IMG/VR virus record: IMGVR_UViG_3300027763_000003
Coordinates: 1-61,031 of that record
DNA length: 61,031 nt
Origin: a virus
Reading direction: 5' to 3' (one strand)
The notes below the pieces were generated by a model, which had not been told where the DNA came from, ran no database searches, and worked only from the letters and a program-made list of their open reading frames with translations. This document shows positions 27,201 to 35,919 of this stretch, in pieces. Every line of letters starts with the position of its first letter. The stretch's first letter is position 1. A program made the translations under genes and the position numbers.

Positions 27201-30200
27201 GAAGAAGCCCCCTCTGAAGCGCCAAAGACCACTGCAGTCCAGCCGGTAAAAACCCCAGAGGGCGGCGCAATGCGCTACCCACTGGCCTCCATTCTATTCA
27301 ATGACGGCTATAAGGTCCTAGCTCTGGATAACCCGCGCACCTACGTTGACAAGGGTGGTGAGTCTCACCGTACCTTTGAAAAGGATGGTGTGCGCATTTC
27401 TATGACGCCGCAGCTGGTGCTGTTTCAGGACCGTAATGCTGTCATTACAGGTCAAGGTGAATCCACCGACCTAACCGTCAATGCGCTGTTGGTTGATCCC
27501 AACATGCGGGGCAAGGGTGCAGCCAGCCAGGCGCTGGGCAATCTCACTCAAGCCGCTGATCAATATGGAGTCACCCTCTACATTGAGCCAACTCCCATTG
27601 TGAACCTGCGTGACAAGAACGTGGGCTTGGACCGCCAACAGCTTGAGGATCTGTACCGCAAGTTCGGCTTTGACTTCCAAGACAACTCTACCAAAGTTAT
27701 GGTTCGCGAGCCTGAAGTGCAAAAGGCTGGCAATGAAGAGGTGCTTGGGCCGGTTGAAAAACCAGCAGCCCCAAGGCTGAAAAATGAGCCATATACCATT
27801 GAGGCCAACTTCACCGAGGTTGGCGAAGAGAAGCAGCACCTGTTGCTGTCTGACCAATCCTCCAAGCTCACTGAGTCCCAGAATCAAACCCTGGAGAAGC
27901 AGTACGGCGCTAAGCGTGACTCCACCGAGTTCCTGGACAGCCTACGCAAAGACGTTATCGCCTTCATCACGCAGGGCGCAAAGTCGGTCCACGGCAAGAT
28001 CCGCGCAATCATCAAGCAGGTTGCTGCTGGTGTGTTGTCTGTTGCCATTGTGTTCAACCCACAATTTGTCAGCAAGCCATACACCATTGCTGTTCCTCAG
28101 TATGATGTGAAGACCAGCGAGGTTATCAAGGACCTGCCCAAGGAGGCGCAGACAATGTCCGATGCAGCCAAGCGAGCATACGGCGTTATCTACCCAGCCC
28201 TGGAAGCCCAGCTCAAAGCCAACGACAAGCTGTTCATTGTGGCTGACAAGCAAAGCGGCAATACCTACCTGTTCAATCCAGACGGCTCTTTACTTTTGCA
28301 AAGTAAGACATTGTTTGGTAAGGCTATCGGTGACTACATGCATGGTGACAACGAGATCGTTGCCAACCGCATCACCCCAGCCGGTGTGTTTGACCTTGGC
28401 CTGCGTGATGCAAAGCGAAGTGAGGGCGAGGCTTACACTGCCGGTGACTACGATTTTGGAAAAGTGTTTGTGCTGGACAAGTCGCACATGGGAAGCCACG
28501 GCCCGTACTCCAATACGATCATGCACTCCGTCTGGACGCATGAGACAGATGCCAAGCAGCGCCTGGCTGCACTTGAGAAGCCCGGGGCAGAAGACTCCCG
28601 CTACTCATTTGGCTGCATCAACGTCAACAAGCCTACCTTTGAATACCTGATCACCAACCACCTGAAACAGATGGATGGCGCAAAGATCTTCATCGTGCCA
28701 GAGAACGGCACCAACGTGATGGACTTCATCAACGGCAAGGCAATGAGTAGTGATGACATCATCCGCCAGCGCGTTGAGCCGGTGATAAAACAAACTATCA
28801 CAGAGAAGAAGGCTCCAGCTCCGAAGAAGGAAGTGGAGCGTGAGATGGTTGGCCGCACCGAAGAAGAGAAGGTCGGGGTTAAGACGGAAAATGTACCGGA
28901 GAAGAAACCTCGCAAGCCTGGTAGCCAGACATTCAACAGCATTACGCCGGAGTCCAGCAACTTCAAGCGATTTTTTGGTGATAGCAAGGTGGTCGATGCT
29001 GACGGCAATCCGCTGGTGGTTTACCACGCAACTGATAATAAAAAAGATTTTTCTGAATTTGATACAGAAGATTTTGGATCATGGTTTGCTGAAAATATAT
29101 ATACATCAAATGGTTATGCAAATAAATCAGGTGAAGGTAACCCTCGAACAATCCCTGTTTATCTCCGGATAGAAAATCCATTACTTGTTCCTGATGATAT
29201 TGATCTTTCAAATGATCATACATTTGAAGAAATCATAAACCGCATAAATGATGAAAATGGAACAACATTTGATGTTGCTGATTTTGGTGATCCAGAATAT
29301 GAAGGTAATGCATATGAGCTTATAGCCCACGATGAACGCTTCATTAAACAAGTGAAGGAAGCCGGCTTTGATGGTATCCATGCACTAGAGGGTGGTGATT
29401 GGACATGGAATGCGTTTAACTCCAACCAAATCAAGTCCGCCATTGGCAACAGCGGTGAGTACGGTCCGTCCGGAAATATCGCCAACAGCATTGGCCGTAC
29501 CCGTGATATTGAAGAGGAGGTCCAACGCTCGCCATCCTTCAAGCGCGACATGAAGACACTGAACCGGATGCGCTCTGATGGCCGCATTACGGATGAAGAT
29601 TTTGTCCAACGTGCAGATCAATTGATCAAAGAGGACGAAGATCGGCGCATGAAAGAGGAGCCTACCGCTCGTCAACGTGGCTACTTGATCATCCAGGAGA
29701 AGATGTCCGCAGCGGTGCGTCGGGGCGAGATATCGCGTGATGCATATGACCTCGCCAACTGGTTCATGTCGCAGAATGAAGACTTGGTCAGCGACCTGGG
29801 CTTGAGCATCAAAGGTAAAGGGCAGGCTGGACAAGGTGGAACTTATCGATCCCTGGCGCGTATAGCTACCTTGATTAAGGGTGCCGGAACTGATCTTACG
29901 GCTACGCATGAGATATTGCACCACCTTGAGCGCATGATGCCTACAAAGGTCCAACAGGCCATCCGTAAAGCTTGGGCATCGCAGCTACTGCAGGCGCAAA
30001 AAAAAGCCAAGACTCCAGCCGAGAAGCTGTATTTTGCTGCTCTGATGGAAACTCATTATGGTGAAAATTTCATCGATAATTTTGAAATTCCAAAGGGAGC
30101 CGGGCCGGTTTACGAGAACATAAAAAAAATCTACCGTATGGAGGGCAAGAGCCTCACCAGTGAAAAGCTTGCGCAAGAATTGCTGATGAATAGTAATTTG

Positions 30201-33200
30201 CCAATGTCCAACTATGAGTACTTCAACCCATCTGAATTCTGGGCTGTCAACGGCTCAGACATTGTTAAAGCCAGGTACGATTCTGTTAAAGGCGGGGTGC
30301 TGGCTCGACTGAAGAACTGGCTAAAAGAACTGGGCCAGAAGATCAAGTCCTTATTTGGCCTGAAGTCTGACGCATCCATCATCCGCGCACTGGATAGTCT
30401 CGCAAAATCTGATGGTCAGTTTGTGACCAATGAGATGCTTGGTGAGGGTGACTACAACCAGATCATCCGTAACATCCAGGGCAACCCTGCGCCCACCGCT
30501 ATTTGGGATTCCCCTGAACCTTCTTTTATAGATGGCATTGAGTATCAACTCAGAGACAAACAGGTTGATACCAGGCGCGTCATTGAGAAGATCAACGAAG
30601 CTGTTGGACAGATTGATGAGCGCCTGGACGCCTACACCAAGGAGTCCCTGTACTCCTCTCGCTCCGCAGCTCGGATTGAAAACTTCTTGGAAAATGAATT
30701 CAGCCCACTGTTTAAGCAGATGCAGAAGGATGGCATCACTCATGGCGAGCTGGAGACCTACCTCCATAACCGCCACGCTGAAGAGCGCAACGAGCAGATC
30801 AATAAGATCAATTTGGCTCCGGATGTGCAGAATAAAGGTTCCGGCATCGACACGGCTGATGCTCGCGCATATCTTGCAAACCTACCCGCTGCACAAGAAG
30901 CCAAGCTAAAGGCTCTGGCCGCAATGGTGGACGACATCATTGATGGAACGCAAAAGCTTTTGGTGGCTGGAGGTCTTGAGACTCAGGAAACGATTGATAC
31001 CTGGAACAAGACCTACAAGCACTACATCCCGCTGCAACGTGATGACCTTGACTTTGTTCACACTGGTTCTGGTTATGTTGGCGGAGTTGGCACTCGAGGT
31101 GGTGCCAGTAAGAGAGCAGTCGGTTCTTTGAAGCCGGTAAAGGACATCATTGCCAACATTGCCATCCAACGCGAGAAGGCCGTCCGCCGGTCAGAACAAG
31201 CTGTTGTTGGCCGTGCTCTTTATGGCTTGGCTATTGCAAACCCCAACCCCGGGTTCTGGTTGCCGATCAACCCTAATGCCATCAAGAATAAAGCCAAGCT
31301 TGTTCAAGAGATGATGAGCTTGAATCTACCAGCGCAATTCGCCAACAATTTGATTCAAGAGCCCAAGGTTCCTGTGATTGATAAGGCTACCGGCCTGGTG
31401 CGTTACCAGGTCAATCCAGCTTTGCGTAACAGCGATAACGTCTTCCCTGTTCGAGTGAACGGTGAAGACCGATATATCATCTTCAACCCGCAAGATGAGC
31501 GGGCTATGCGTATGGCTCGTTCGCTAAAGAACCTGGATGCAGATGAGCTGGGCTATGTGCTTGGTAACATGGGTGCAGTTACCCGCTGGATTGCTGCTGT
31601 CAACACACAGTACAACCCTGTGTTTGGCGCATGGAACATGGTCCGTGACGTACAGAGCGCGGCATTTAACTTGTCCACCACTGCAATTGCTGGTAGCGAG
31701 AAGGAGGTTCTGAAGGGAACCATGCCTGCAATGTTTGCTATCTGGAATCAATTGCGCGGCAAGCCAGCCAAGAATGCAGAGCAGCAACAGTACATGGATC
31801 TGTTTGAGCAGATGCGTATGGCCGGCGGAACCACTGGCTTTGCAAAACAATTCAGCGGCCAGAGTGAATCGTTCGGTGCCTTTTTCTCTCGCATGAAGAG
31901 CGGTAAGCCAAAAGAGAAAGTGAACATTGTTGAGCAAGAGATCAAAAAGCTTAACCGTGGCAACGCTCGCAAGGCAGCTCAAAAATTGTTTGATGTGCTG
32001 TCCGACTATAACGATGCAATGGAAAATGCTGTACGTCTATCGGCATTTAAGGTATCGCTAGATAAAGGTCAGAGCGAACAGAAGGCTGCATCAATTGCAA
32101 AAGAATTGACGGTCAACTTCAACCGTAAGGGTGCGGCCTCTCCAACACTGCAGTCTTTGTATGCATTTATTAATGCATCCATTCAAGGAACTGCTCGCCT
32201 GTATCAAACCCTCAAGGGTCCGATGGGTAAGAAGATCATGGCCGGCGGTATTGCGCTTGGTGTGCTGCAGGCAGTTATCTTGGCGCTTAACGGATATGAC
32301 GATGGAGATCCTCCGGACTTCCTGAAAAATAAAAACCTGGTCATCCCAATTCCATTTGCTGGACAGAACTACATCATTCTTCCAATGCCTCCAGGATTTA
32401 ACATCTTCCCTGGCATTGGCCGGATCCTGACAGAGGCCACTCTGATCAAGACGGGGATGCTGAATAGCAACAAGGACCTGGGCGACAAAACAGTTGGTGT
32501 CTTAGAGCTTGTTTTGGATGCATTTAATCCGCTGGGTGCTGGTAGCATTACCCAGATGCTGACTCCCACCGCATTGGATCCATACTTTGCGTTGAAAGAA
32601 AATAAAGATGCCTTTGGCCGTCCAATTTACAAAGAAGACAAGTCAAACCGGCCGACGCCAGGCTACCAACGCTCAAGAGAAAGTGCTACGGAAGTCAGTA
32701 AAGCGCTTGCGGAGTTTCTGAATTTTGCATCATCACCTATGGGAACCAAGTACACCAAGGGATTCATTAGCCCAACCGCAGATGAGATCGATTACTTGGC
32801 TGGACAGTACTTTGGTGGCGTTGCTCGAGAGGTCATCAAGGGAGTGAGCTGGGCCGCATCTCCGTTCACTGGGGAAGATATACCGGCATACCGCAAGCCA
32901 GTGATTGGTAAGCTGTACGGAGAAACTGAAACCCCTGCAGCTGTATCGTCAAAGTTTTACGACAACGTATCAAAGATGGCTACCTATGAGAATGAGCTAA
33001 AGCAGCGCCGCAAGAACGGAGATCCAACCGATGAGTACCTGGCTGACAACCCTGATGCTCGCTTCTGGAAGCAGGCTAACAAGGTTGAGAACGAGGTATC
33101 TCGGTTGAATACCTCCAAGAAGGACGCCCTGAAGCGCGGAGATGATGAGGGTGCTAAGCGAGCCAATGATTTTAAGGTTGAAAAAATGCGGGCATTTAAT

Positions 33201-33224
33201 CAACTACTCAGAGAAGCCCAATGA
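24216..33224 (+). CDS. Giant polyvalent internal virion protein (L,D-transpeptidase, ART, zincin, LPD38-like)
   Basis: 3002 aa, the longest gene. Visible regions: hydrophobic Gly-rich stretch (about 85-340); charged helices (800-1010); GNAT-like segment with PNMRGKGAASQAL (about 1088-1166); membrane-like stretch (about 1265-1285); YkuD-type L,D-transpeptidase with HSVWTHE (about 1436) and SFGCIN (Cys about 1467); ADP-ribosyltransferase-like region with VVYHATD (about 1600-1735); zincin HEILHH (about 1899); LPD38-like C-terminus (about 2110-2900). Such polyvalent proteins are ejected with DNA to breach the wall and attack host targets. Its stop overlaps the convergent gene by 17 bp. Confidence 0.85.
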   Translation: MPIYEYKGQQYDISTDDQAEAKAKILNYLGTQAAPAAPEAGLASIAPPKIQTNAEGQITGMTRDQYLASLQKRNEETPSRSAGEAALDAGITLLKGAIGLPEAYVGLVDIPTMGYAGKLLKQAGYNPKEAKEILNSYLSEAQQSAARKVGEAEGFLPTLKAAVQNPSVIASSIGESLPQMLGGAAVGKGLLQAAPKVAPWLAGAAGEGIMGAGSAAEQLRQESKDELLTGKQAASAIGSGVFTAGFGAAAGRLAHSLGLEDINTLLVNGPQKSGFKSVQDFAKRAIGAGISEGLFEELPQSAQEQMWMNYAQDKPLMQGVANQAAMGALAGAAMGVGATALAGRQKTPQQERAQVFSDMLNAAVQGKEFDPDAIPAIVANRMSADKGFEAGTNIRVNPATGRAESKVEPAAPPEAPAGIATPAPQAAQPSTPVAAPSESQDSAAMMRELFEEQPTITNVTVDQPPTKVEEPKIVNSYDMGEGTELRVIQSPTGYAVNLFDADAGQYVPGANRIFPTEKFGDQALNKAIDFAKSEQEKITPQQGKPSVPEATQTQQAKPQEQQAPSAVDLIEGNDKYDTPELRLQQSAALGDNLTSLIHDEMESYGRAAIKKKSLTDNYGKKKDAWVDASDAATIAFGANDFSVFQPYATLFPKTAAKLQAHLKTTSAQEQQAVPATPANQETTPAKAAPKGSAFRRASYDKNPFLTFLATHGLYHVKDKPGSLKREFSPDKQIMVSGYGPVFKTSGRQMDELLPLAIQDGYLPQDATESDLERLIQTAVSGKKVEPQYSEQGALNVAAQYEERMNQERDAYEERTNQTDEEWFGTSEAEYMDQTARELAAAPDADFKAVTDEDIDFMDTPASNISMRAAMEMLGFTEEEIQDEERKAAAKTGKTVAGQAGEGNQSGQATEAAGSKAATSEELELATQTSEELKAKQAEIERLTKENERLSRQAEAKAKADEEVGEFTLTGSNRPADVAAARGQKDIFDQAEETAPEEAPSEAPKTTAVQPVKTPEGGAMRYPLASILFNDGYKVLALDNPRTYVDKGGESHRTFEKDGVRISMTPQLVLFQDRNAVITGQGESTDLTVNALLVDPNMRGKGAASQALGNLTQAADQYGVTLYIEPTPIVNLRDKNVGLDRQQLEDLYRKFGFDFQDNSTKVMVREPEVQKAGNEEVLGPVEKPAAPRLKNEPYTIEANFTEVGEEKQHLLLSDQSSKLTESQNQTLEKQYGAKRDSTEFLDSLRKDVIAFITQGAKSVHGKIRAIIKQVAAGVLSVAIVFNPQFVSKPYTIAVPQYDVKTSEVIKDLPKEAQTMSDAAKRAYGVIYPALEAQLKANDKLFIVADKQSGNTYLFNPDGSLLLQSKTLFGKAIGDYMHGDNEIVANRITPAGVFDLGLRDAKRSEGEAYTAGDYDFGKVFVLDKSHMGSHGPYSNTIMHSVWTHETDAKQRLAALEKPGAEDSRYSFGCINVNKPTFEYLITNHLKQMDGAKIFIVPENGTNVMDFINGKAMSSDDIIRQRVEPVIKQTITEKKAPAPKKEVEREMVGRTEEEKVGVKTENVPEKKPRKPGSQTFNSITPESSNFKRFFGDSKVVDADGNPLVVYHATDNKKDFSEFDTEDFGSWFAENIYTSNGYANKSGEGNPRTIPVYLRIENPLLVPDDIDLSNDHTFEEIINRINDENGTTFDVADFGDPEYEGNAYELIAHDERFIKQVKEAGFDGIHALEGGDWTWNAFNSNQIKSAIGNSGEYGPSGNIANSIGRTRDIEEEVQRSPSFKRDMKTLNRMRSDGRITDEDFVQRADQLIKEDEDRRMKEEPTARQRGYLIIQEKMSAAVRRGEISRDAYDLANWFMSQNEDLVSDLGLSIKGKGQAGQGGTYRSLARIATLIKGAGTDLTATHEILHHLERMMPTKVQQAIRKAWASQLLQAQKKAKTPAEKLYFAALMETHYGENFIDNFEIPKGAGPVYENIKKIYRMEGKSLTSEKLAQELLMNSNLPMSNYEYFNPSEFWAVNGSDIVKARYDSVKGGVLARLKNWLKELGQKIKSLFGLKSDASIIRALDSLAKSDGQFVTNEMLGEGDYNQIIRNIQGNPAPTAIWDSPEPSFIDGIEYQLRDKQVDTRRVIEKINEAVGQIDERLDAYTKESLYSSRSAARIENFLENEFSPLFKQMQKDGITHGELETYLHNRHAEERNEQINKINLAPDVQNKGSGIDTADARAYLANLPAAQEAKLKALAAMVDDIIDGTQKLLVAGGLETQETIDTWNKTYKHYIPLQRDDLDFVHTGSGYVGGVGTRGGASKRAVGSLKPVKDIIANIAIQREKAVRRSEQAVVGRALYGLAIANPNPGFWLPINPNAIKNKAKLVQEMMSLNLPAQFANNLIQEPKVPVIDKATGLVRYQVNPALRNSDNVFPVRVNGEDRYIIFNPQDERAMRMARSLKNLDADELGYVLGNMGAVTRWIAAVNTQYNPVFGAWNMVRDVQSAAFNLSTTAIAGSEKEVLKGTMPAMFAIWNQLRGKPAKNAEQQQYMDLFEQMRMAGGTTGFAKQFSGQSESFGAFFSRMKSGKPKEKVNIVEQEIKKLNRGNARKAAQKLFDVLSDYNDAMENAVRLSAFKVSLDKGQSEQKAASIAKELTVNFNRKGAASPTLQSLYAFINASIQGTARLYQTLKGPMGKKIMAGGIALGVLQAVILALNGYDDGDPPDFLKNKNLVIPIPFAGQNYIILPMPPGFNIFPGIGRILTEATLIKTGMLNSNKDLGDKTVGVLELVLDAFNPLGAGSITQMLTPTALDPYFALKENKDAFGRPIYKEDKSNRPTPGYQRSRESATEVSKALAEFLNFASSPMGTKYTKGFISPTADEIDYLAGQYFGGVAREVIKGVSWAASPFTGEDIPAYRKPVIGKLYGETETPAAVSSKFYDNVSKMATYENELKQRRKNGDPTDEYLADNPDARFWKQANKVENEVSRLNTSKKDALKRGDDEGAKRANDFKVEKMRAFNQLLREAQ
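25576..25599. promoter_or_regulatory. Dispersed palindrome, site 2
   Basis: CAACTATAAC-AAAT-GTTACAGTTG, a near-perfect inverted repeat with a 4-base spacer, inside the giant gene, where it reads T-I-T-N-V-T-V. Confidence 0.75.
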
Positions 33225-33495
33225 TCTCCCGCTCAAAGAGCTGACCGATAGTCCGGCGGTGTGCTTCCTCCCACATCTCCAGCCTTTCGGCTCGGCTCAT
33301 ATGAGCTCCCTGGTCCAGCTCGGAATGGCACTTAAAGCACAATGATGCAATCCTGTAGTCATTGGCTTTAAGGCTGCGCCCTTTGCCGTCACGCATCTGG
33401 TTGCTGTGAGCCGCCACTACCGTACCGTCTTCAGTACCACAGTGTTGGCAGGGAAGCTCACGAGCCGCATCCAGTAGCTTACGATTCCGGTACAT
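33208..33495 (-). CDS. DUF1364-type phage nuclease
   Basis: 95 aa from the ATG at 33495, which gives the family start (MYRNRKLLDAARELPCQHCG). CQHC and CFKCH are two Cys pairs, with HSNQ and LDQG between and after them, the arrangement of the DUF1364 family of HNH-like phage proteins near recombination genes. It is the last gene of the leftward early operon, overlaps its upstream neighbour by 17 bp and the convergent giant gene by 17 bp. Confidence 0.78.
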   Translation of the reverse strand: MYRNRKLLDAARELPCQHCGTEDGTVVAAHSNQMRDGKGRSLKANDYRIASLCFKCHSELDQGAHMSRAERLEMWEEAHRRTIGQLFEREIIGLL

Positions 33496-33673
33496 CTTTT
33501 TTGCGCTTCTTGATTGTGGCAAGACCACCATCAGGTTTGCGCCCAAGCATGTACTCATCTGCTAATTCAAAAGAAAGCTTGATGATGCTGGCATCTTGCT
33601 TCCCTCTGATGAGCAGACCAGCCATTGCAAACATCGCGGCGATATCGCGCAGGTTTTGGTCATGCTCAGTCAT
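33479..33673 (-). CDS. Small conserved early protein
   Basis: 64 aa. DIAAMFAMAGLLIRG is a motif recurrent in small early proteins of betaproteobacterial phages. The C-terminus is basic. Function unknown. It starts within the stop of the gene before it (TAATG). Confidence 0.7.
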   Translation of the reverse strand: MTEHDQNLRDIAAMFAMAGLLIRGKQDASIIKLSFELADEYMLGRKPDGGLATIKKRKKDVPES

Positions 33674-33891
33674 TAGTGGACCTCGTGTAGTTTGTAAGCT
33701 TCTCTTGATGAGTTCAACGCAGTAAGAACAGCGTTACAGACCTGGTGGTTGTCGTCCATCTTGATTTGCACAAGGATATCGCACATAACGCAGCAAAGCG
33801 CCATAACAGCATCCATAGGCTCATCGCAAGGAGTTTCCATAACGGTTGACTCAATGGCATGTAGCATTTTGATAAATGACTCTTCCATCAC
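33673..33891 (-). CDS. Small early protein of unknown function
   Basis: 72 aa, acidic and probably all helical, with CCVMC in the middle. No family is recognised. It is coupled to neighbours by overlaps on both sides, which supports it being translated. Confidence 0.62.
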   Translation of the reverse strand: MMEESFIKMLHAIESTVMETPCDEPMDAVMALCCVMCDILVQIKMDDNHQVCNAVLTALNSSREAYKLHEVH

Positions 33892-34160
33892 ATCTCCAGT
33901 TCTTTAATTGCGTCACTAAGCAGGTCGTTTAGGTACTTGCTGCGGACAGCGATATGCTCAATCTCCTCCACCTGATCAACGCACTTGATGCAGTCACGCA
34001 GGGCCTTGTTGTATCCAGCCTTGTAGGCATCGTTGCCATCAAGGATCATTGCTATGGCGTCACGCACCATAGAGGATGCCTTGCGTTGCTGCGCCAGCAC
34101 CTTGATCTTCTCGTAGTGCTCAATCGGAAGGTACACGCTGTACGGTACTAGTTTCTTCAT
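33888..34160 (-). CDS. Ribbon-helix-helix-like small protein
   Basis: 90 aa from the ATG at 34160, chosen because GGAGG lies five bases before it; an ATG four codons upstream is less well placed. VPYSVYLPIEHYEKIKVLAQQRKASSMVRDAI in outline is a beta strand plus two helices as in CopG-type DNA-binding proteins. It could be a transcription regulator of the early operon. Confidence 0.68.
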   Translation of the reverse strand: MKKLVPYSVYLPIEHYEKIKVLAQQRKASSMVRDAIAMILDGNDAYKAGYNKALRDCIKCVDQVEEIEHIAVRSKYLNDLLSDAIKELEM

Positions 34161-34579
34161 TGTTTCCTCCATGCCTCAAAGGCTTCTTTGAGTCGATTAA
34201 ATAGGGCTCGGGCGTCTTCATCGGTCTTCAGTTCCTTGCGGGACTCAATACCAAGATAGTCGCTCAACCATTCGGCACATGCCTTCTCGTTCTGATCTTC
34301 CAAGAGCTTCTTCTGGCTAAGCCACTCCCAGAACTCAGGGTCACGGCACAGCATCCCAGCCATCTTCACGGCATGGTCGCCCGGGAACTCTTGCTCACGG
34401 TTCATTGGCCGCTCATCATCACCCAGCCGAACCATGACCACCACATAGCGTGATCCAACAAAGTCACGCATCAGGTCATCTGGCAGGTCATCGGGATGGA
34501 CGGCCATCGTCAACACGTAGCCGTCCTTGGATTGTTTCAGCCCAGTCTTGATGCCCTCAAACTGAATTGGTTCGCTCAA
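34157..34579 (-). CDS. Conserved early protein (TTG start)
   Basis: 140 aa. The start is TTG at 34579 with GGAG seven bases upstream. IKTGLKQSKDGYVLTMAVHPDDLPDDLMRDFVGSRY in outline is a pattern I have seen in several betaproteobacterial phages without a function. It overlaps the gene upstream by 23 bases and the one downstream by four. Confidence 0.7.
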   Translation of the reverse strand: MSEPIQFEGIKTGLKQSKDGYVLTMAVHPDDLPDDLMRDFVGSRYVVVMVRLGDDERPMNREQEFPGDHAVKMAGMLCRDPEFWEWLSQKKLLEDQNEKACAEWLSDYLGIESRKELKTDEDARALFNRLKEAFEAWRKQ

Positions 34580-34775
34580 GCTTAATCTCCAGGTAATTAA
34601 TGATGCCAGCAGCTTTGATCATTGCAGTTTTCAGTTCATCGTAGTTGGCTTTAGTCTCTTCAAGAGCTGCAATCAGCTCCTCCTCCTGCTGAATAGATAG
34701 CCGAAGAGCTGCATCAAGGTTGTTGCAGACCTTCTCCCAGCCCTCAACAGTAGTTGGCTTTTTACTTTTAGTCAT
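34557..34775 (-). CDS. Small coiled-coil protein
   Basis: 72 aa, charged and helical with heptad-like spacing from residue 20 to 65. No family is recognised. The position just downstream of the DUF736-like gene and near ERF suggests an early role. Confidence 0.62.
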   Translation of the reverse strand: MTKSKKPTTVEGWEKVCNNLDAALRLSIQQEEELIAALEETKANYDELKTAMIKAAGIINYLEIKLERTNSV

Positions 34776-35022
34776 CCCAGGGATCCTTTTGCGTTGTCAT
34801 CGGTTTTGCATTGGTATCCGCTTTAATGGAAATCATGCGGTTGCCGTTCTTGTCCTTCTTCAACCAAGCGCCAAGCTTGATCACAACAACCTCGTCCTCG
34901 GAGGCGTCAATCATTGCCAGAAGATAGTCCCGCTCAAACTTGATGTCGCCATTCATGTCTGGCTGTTTGTCGGCAGTCTTGCGCGTGTTGGTGAGAAGTA
35001 GTCCGCTGTTTGGGTAGTCCAT
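34768..35022 (-). CDS. DUF736-like / small OB-type protein
   Basis: 84 aa. NSGLLLTNTRKTADKQPDMNG, a central LGAWLKKDKNGNRMISIK and an acidic end DPWDD resemble DUF736-type proteins. The acidic tip recalls single-strand DNA-binding proteins, though much shorter. It is the gene next to ERF and shares one base with its stop (TAATG). Confidence 0.65.
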   Translation of the reverse strand: MDYPNSGLLLTNTRKTADKQPDMNGDIKFERDYLLAMIDASEDEVVVIKLGAWLKKDKNGNRMISIKADTNAKPMTTQKDPWDD

Positions 35023-35738
35023 TATTGATCCTTAAATTTTGCTTTGTTTTCTTTGAACATGTCCATGACCTCGTCATAGACCTCGGGGTGGGAGGTTTTC
35101 ACTGCGCTGTACAACTCGCGGTTGACCTTGAACATTTCCTTGACCTGCTCTTCGCTGGTGGCGTAGCTCAGCTTCAGTTTGGTCGCGCTCAACAGTAACT
35201 TGTTATGGTCGTCAGCATCCTCGGCGTGGATGGTGATGGTCCACTCGGGATTTGTCTCCTTGTAGGGAGGCGGCAATGTATCACCTTTCACGCGCTCGGC
35301 TGGTGCCTGGACGATGTGAGGGCGTGGCACAAAGGTAGATACCTTGGGGCGCTCTTCCTTTACTTCTGCTGGCTTGGAGGCGTCCAGCACATCATGCTCA
35401 ACGATCTCCATCGCAGTCATCCACAAGTAGCGGCGCTGGTAGGTTTCAACTGCACCCAGGTTCTGGATGGGGTGTGCACCCTTCAGCTCTGCTTTAGCCA
35501 TAGGGCTAGTGATAACGATGGCTGTTCCATCATCTATATCAGTGAGGGTTAGTACGGCGTACTCTGTTGTGTAGGAGACAACACCGCACAGGCCAACATC
35601 GGCAAAGATTTCCTGAATCGCCGGAAGGAAGTCTCCCAACTCAAAGTAACTGTAACCAGCAAACTTGTTCTGTCCCGTCTTCTTCAACTTGATTCCCTGC
35701 AGACGAATCCGCGCGACCATTAATTTGTTATGTACCAT
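35022..35738 (-). CDS. erf: ERF-family single-strand annealing protein
   Basis: 238 aa. KKTGQNKFAGYSYFELGDF, ITSPMAKAELKG and QNLGAVETYQRRYLWMTAMEIVEHD in outline are the core ERF motifs. ERF proteins anneal complementary DNA strands during phage recombination and circularisation of incoming DNA. The last 70 residues are a charged helix extension. Together with the RecB-like nuclease at 37224 it forms a complete two-part recombination system. Confidence 0.92.
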   Translation of the reverse strand: MVHNKLMVARIRLQGIKLKKTGQNKFAGYSYFELGDFLPAIQEIFADVGLCGVVSYTTEYAVLTLTDIDDGTAIVITSPMAKAELKGAHPIQNLGAVETYQRRYLWMTAMEIVEHDVLDASKPAEVKEERPKVSTFVPRPHIVQAPAERVKGDTLPPPYKETNPEWTITIHAEDADDHNKLLLSATKLKLSYATSEEQVKEMFKVNRELYSAVKTSHPEVYDEVMDMFKENKAKFKDQ

Positions 35739-35808
35739 TTGTTTTCCTAAAAGGTGGGGGTACTCGCTGCACTAGTTGATCTGTGCTAGTAACGGCGCAC
35801 TCCAGCAT
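35728..35808 (-). CDS. Possible leader peptide before ERF
   Basis: A 26-codon reading frame (ATG at 35808) with a GGGGGG run upstream; its stop overlaps the ERF start region by 11 bases. It could be a leader peptide that couples ERF translation. No homologue is known to me, so this is tentative. Confidence 0.3.
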   Translation of the reverse strand: MLECAVTSTDQLVQRVPPPFRKTNGT

Positions 35809-35826
35809 CTGCTTTCCCCCCGTAAA

Positions 35827-35919
35827 TCATTTACTCATTTGTCCAGCCTTGTAGCCAAGGAACCAACAGATCGCGCAAGGTACTGCTACACCTAATGCAA
35901 TAAGGATGTCAAGTGCCAT
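35827..35919 (-). CDS. 30-residue membrane micro-protein
   Basis: The frame reads MALDILIALGVAVPCAICWF, then LGYKAGQMSK. Residues 4-22 form one membrane segment. Its ATG shares a base with the stop of the lipoprotein gene (TGATG), so translation is probably coupled. It may work with the lipoprotein. Confidence 0.6.
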   Translation of the reverse strand: MALDILIALGVAVPCAICWFLGYKAGQMSK

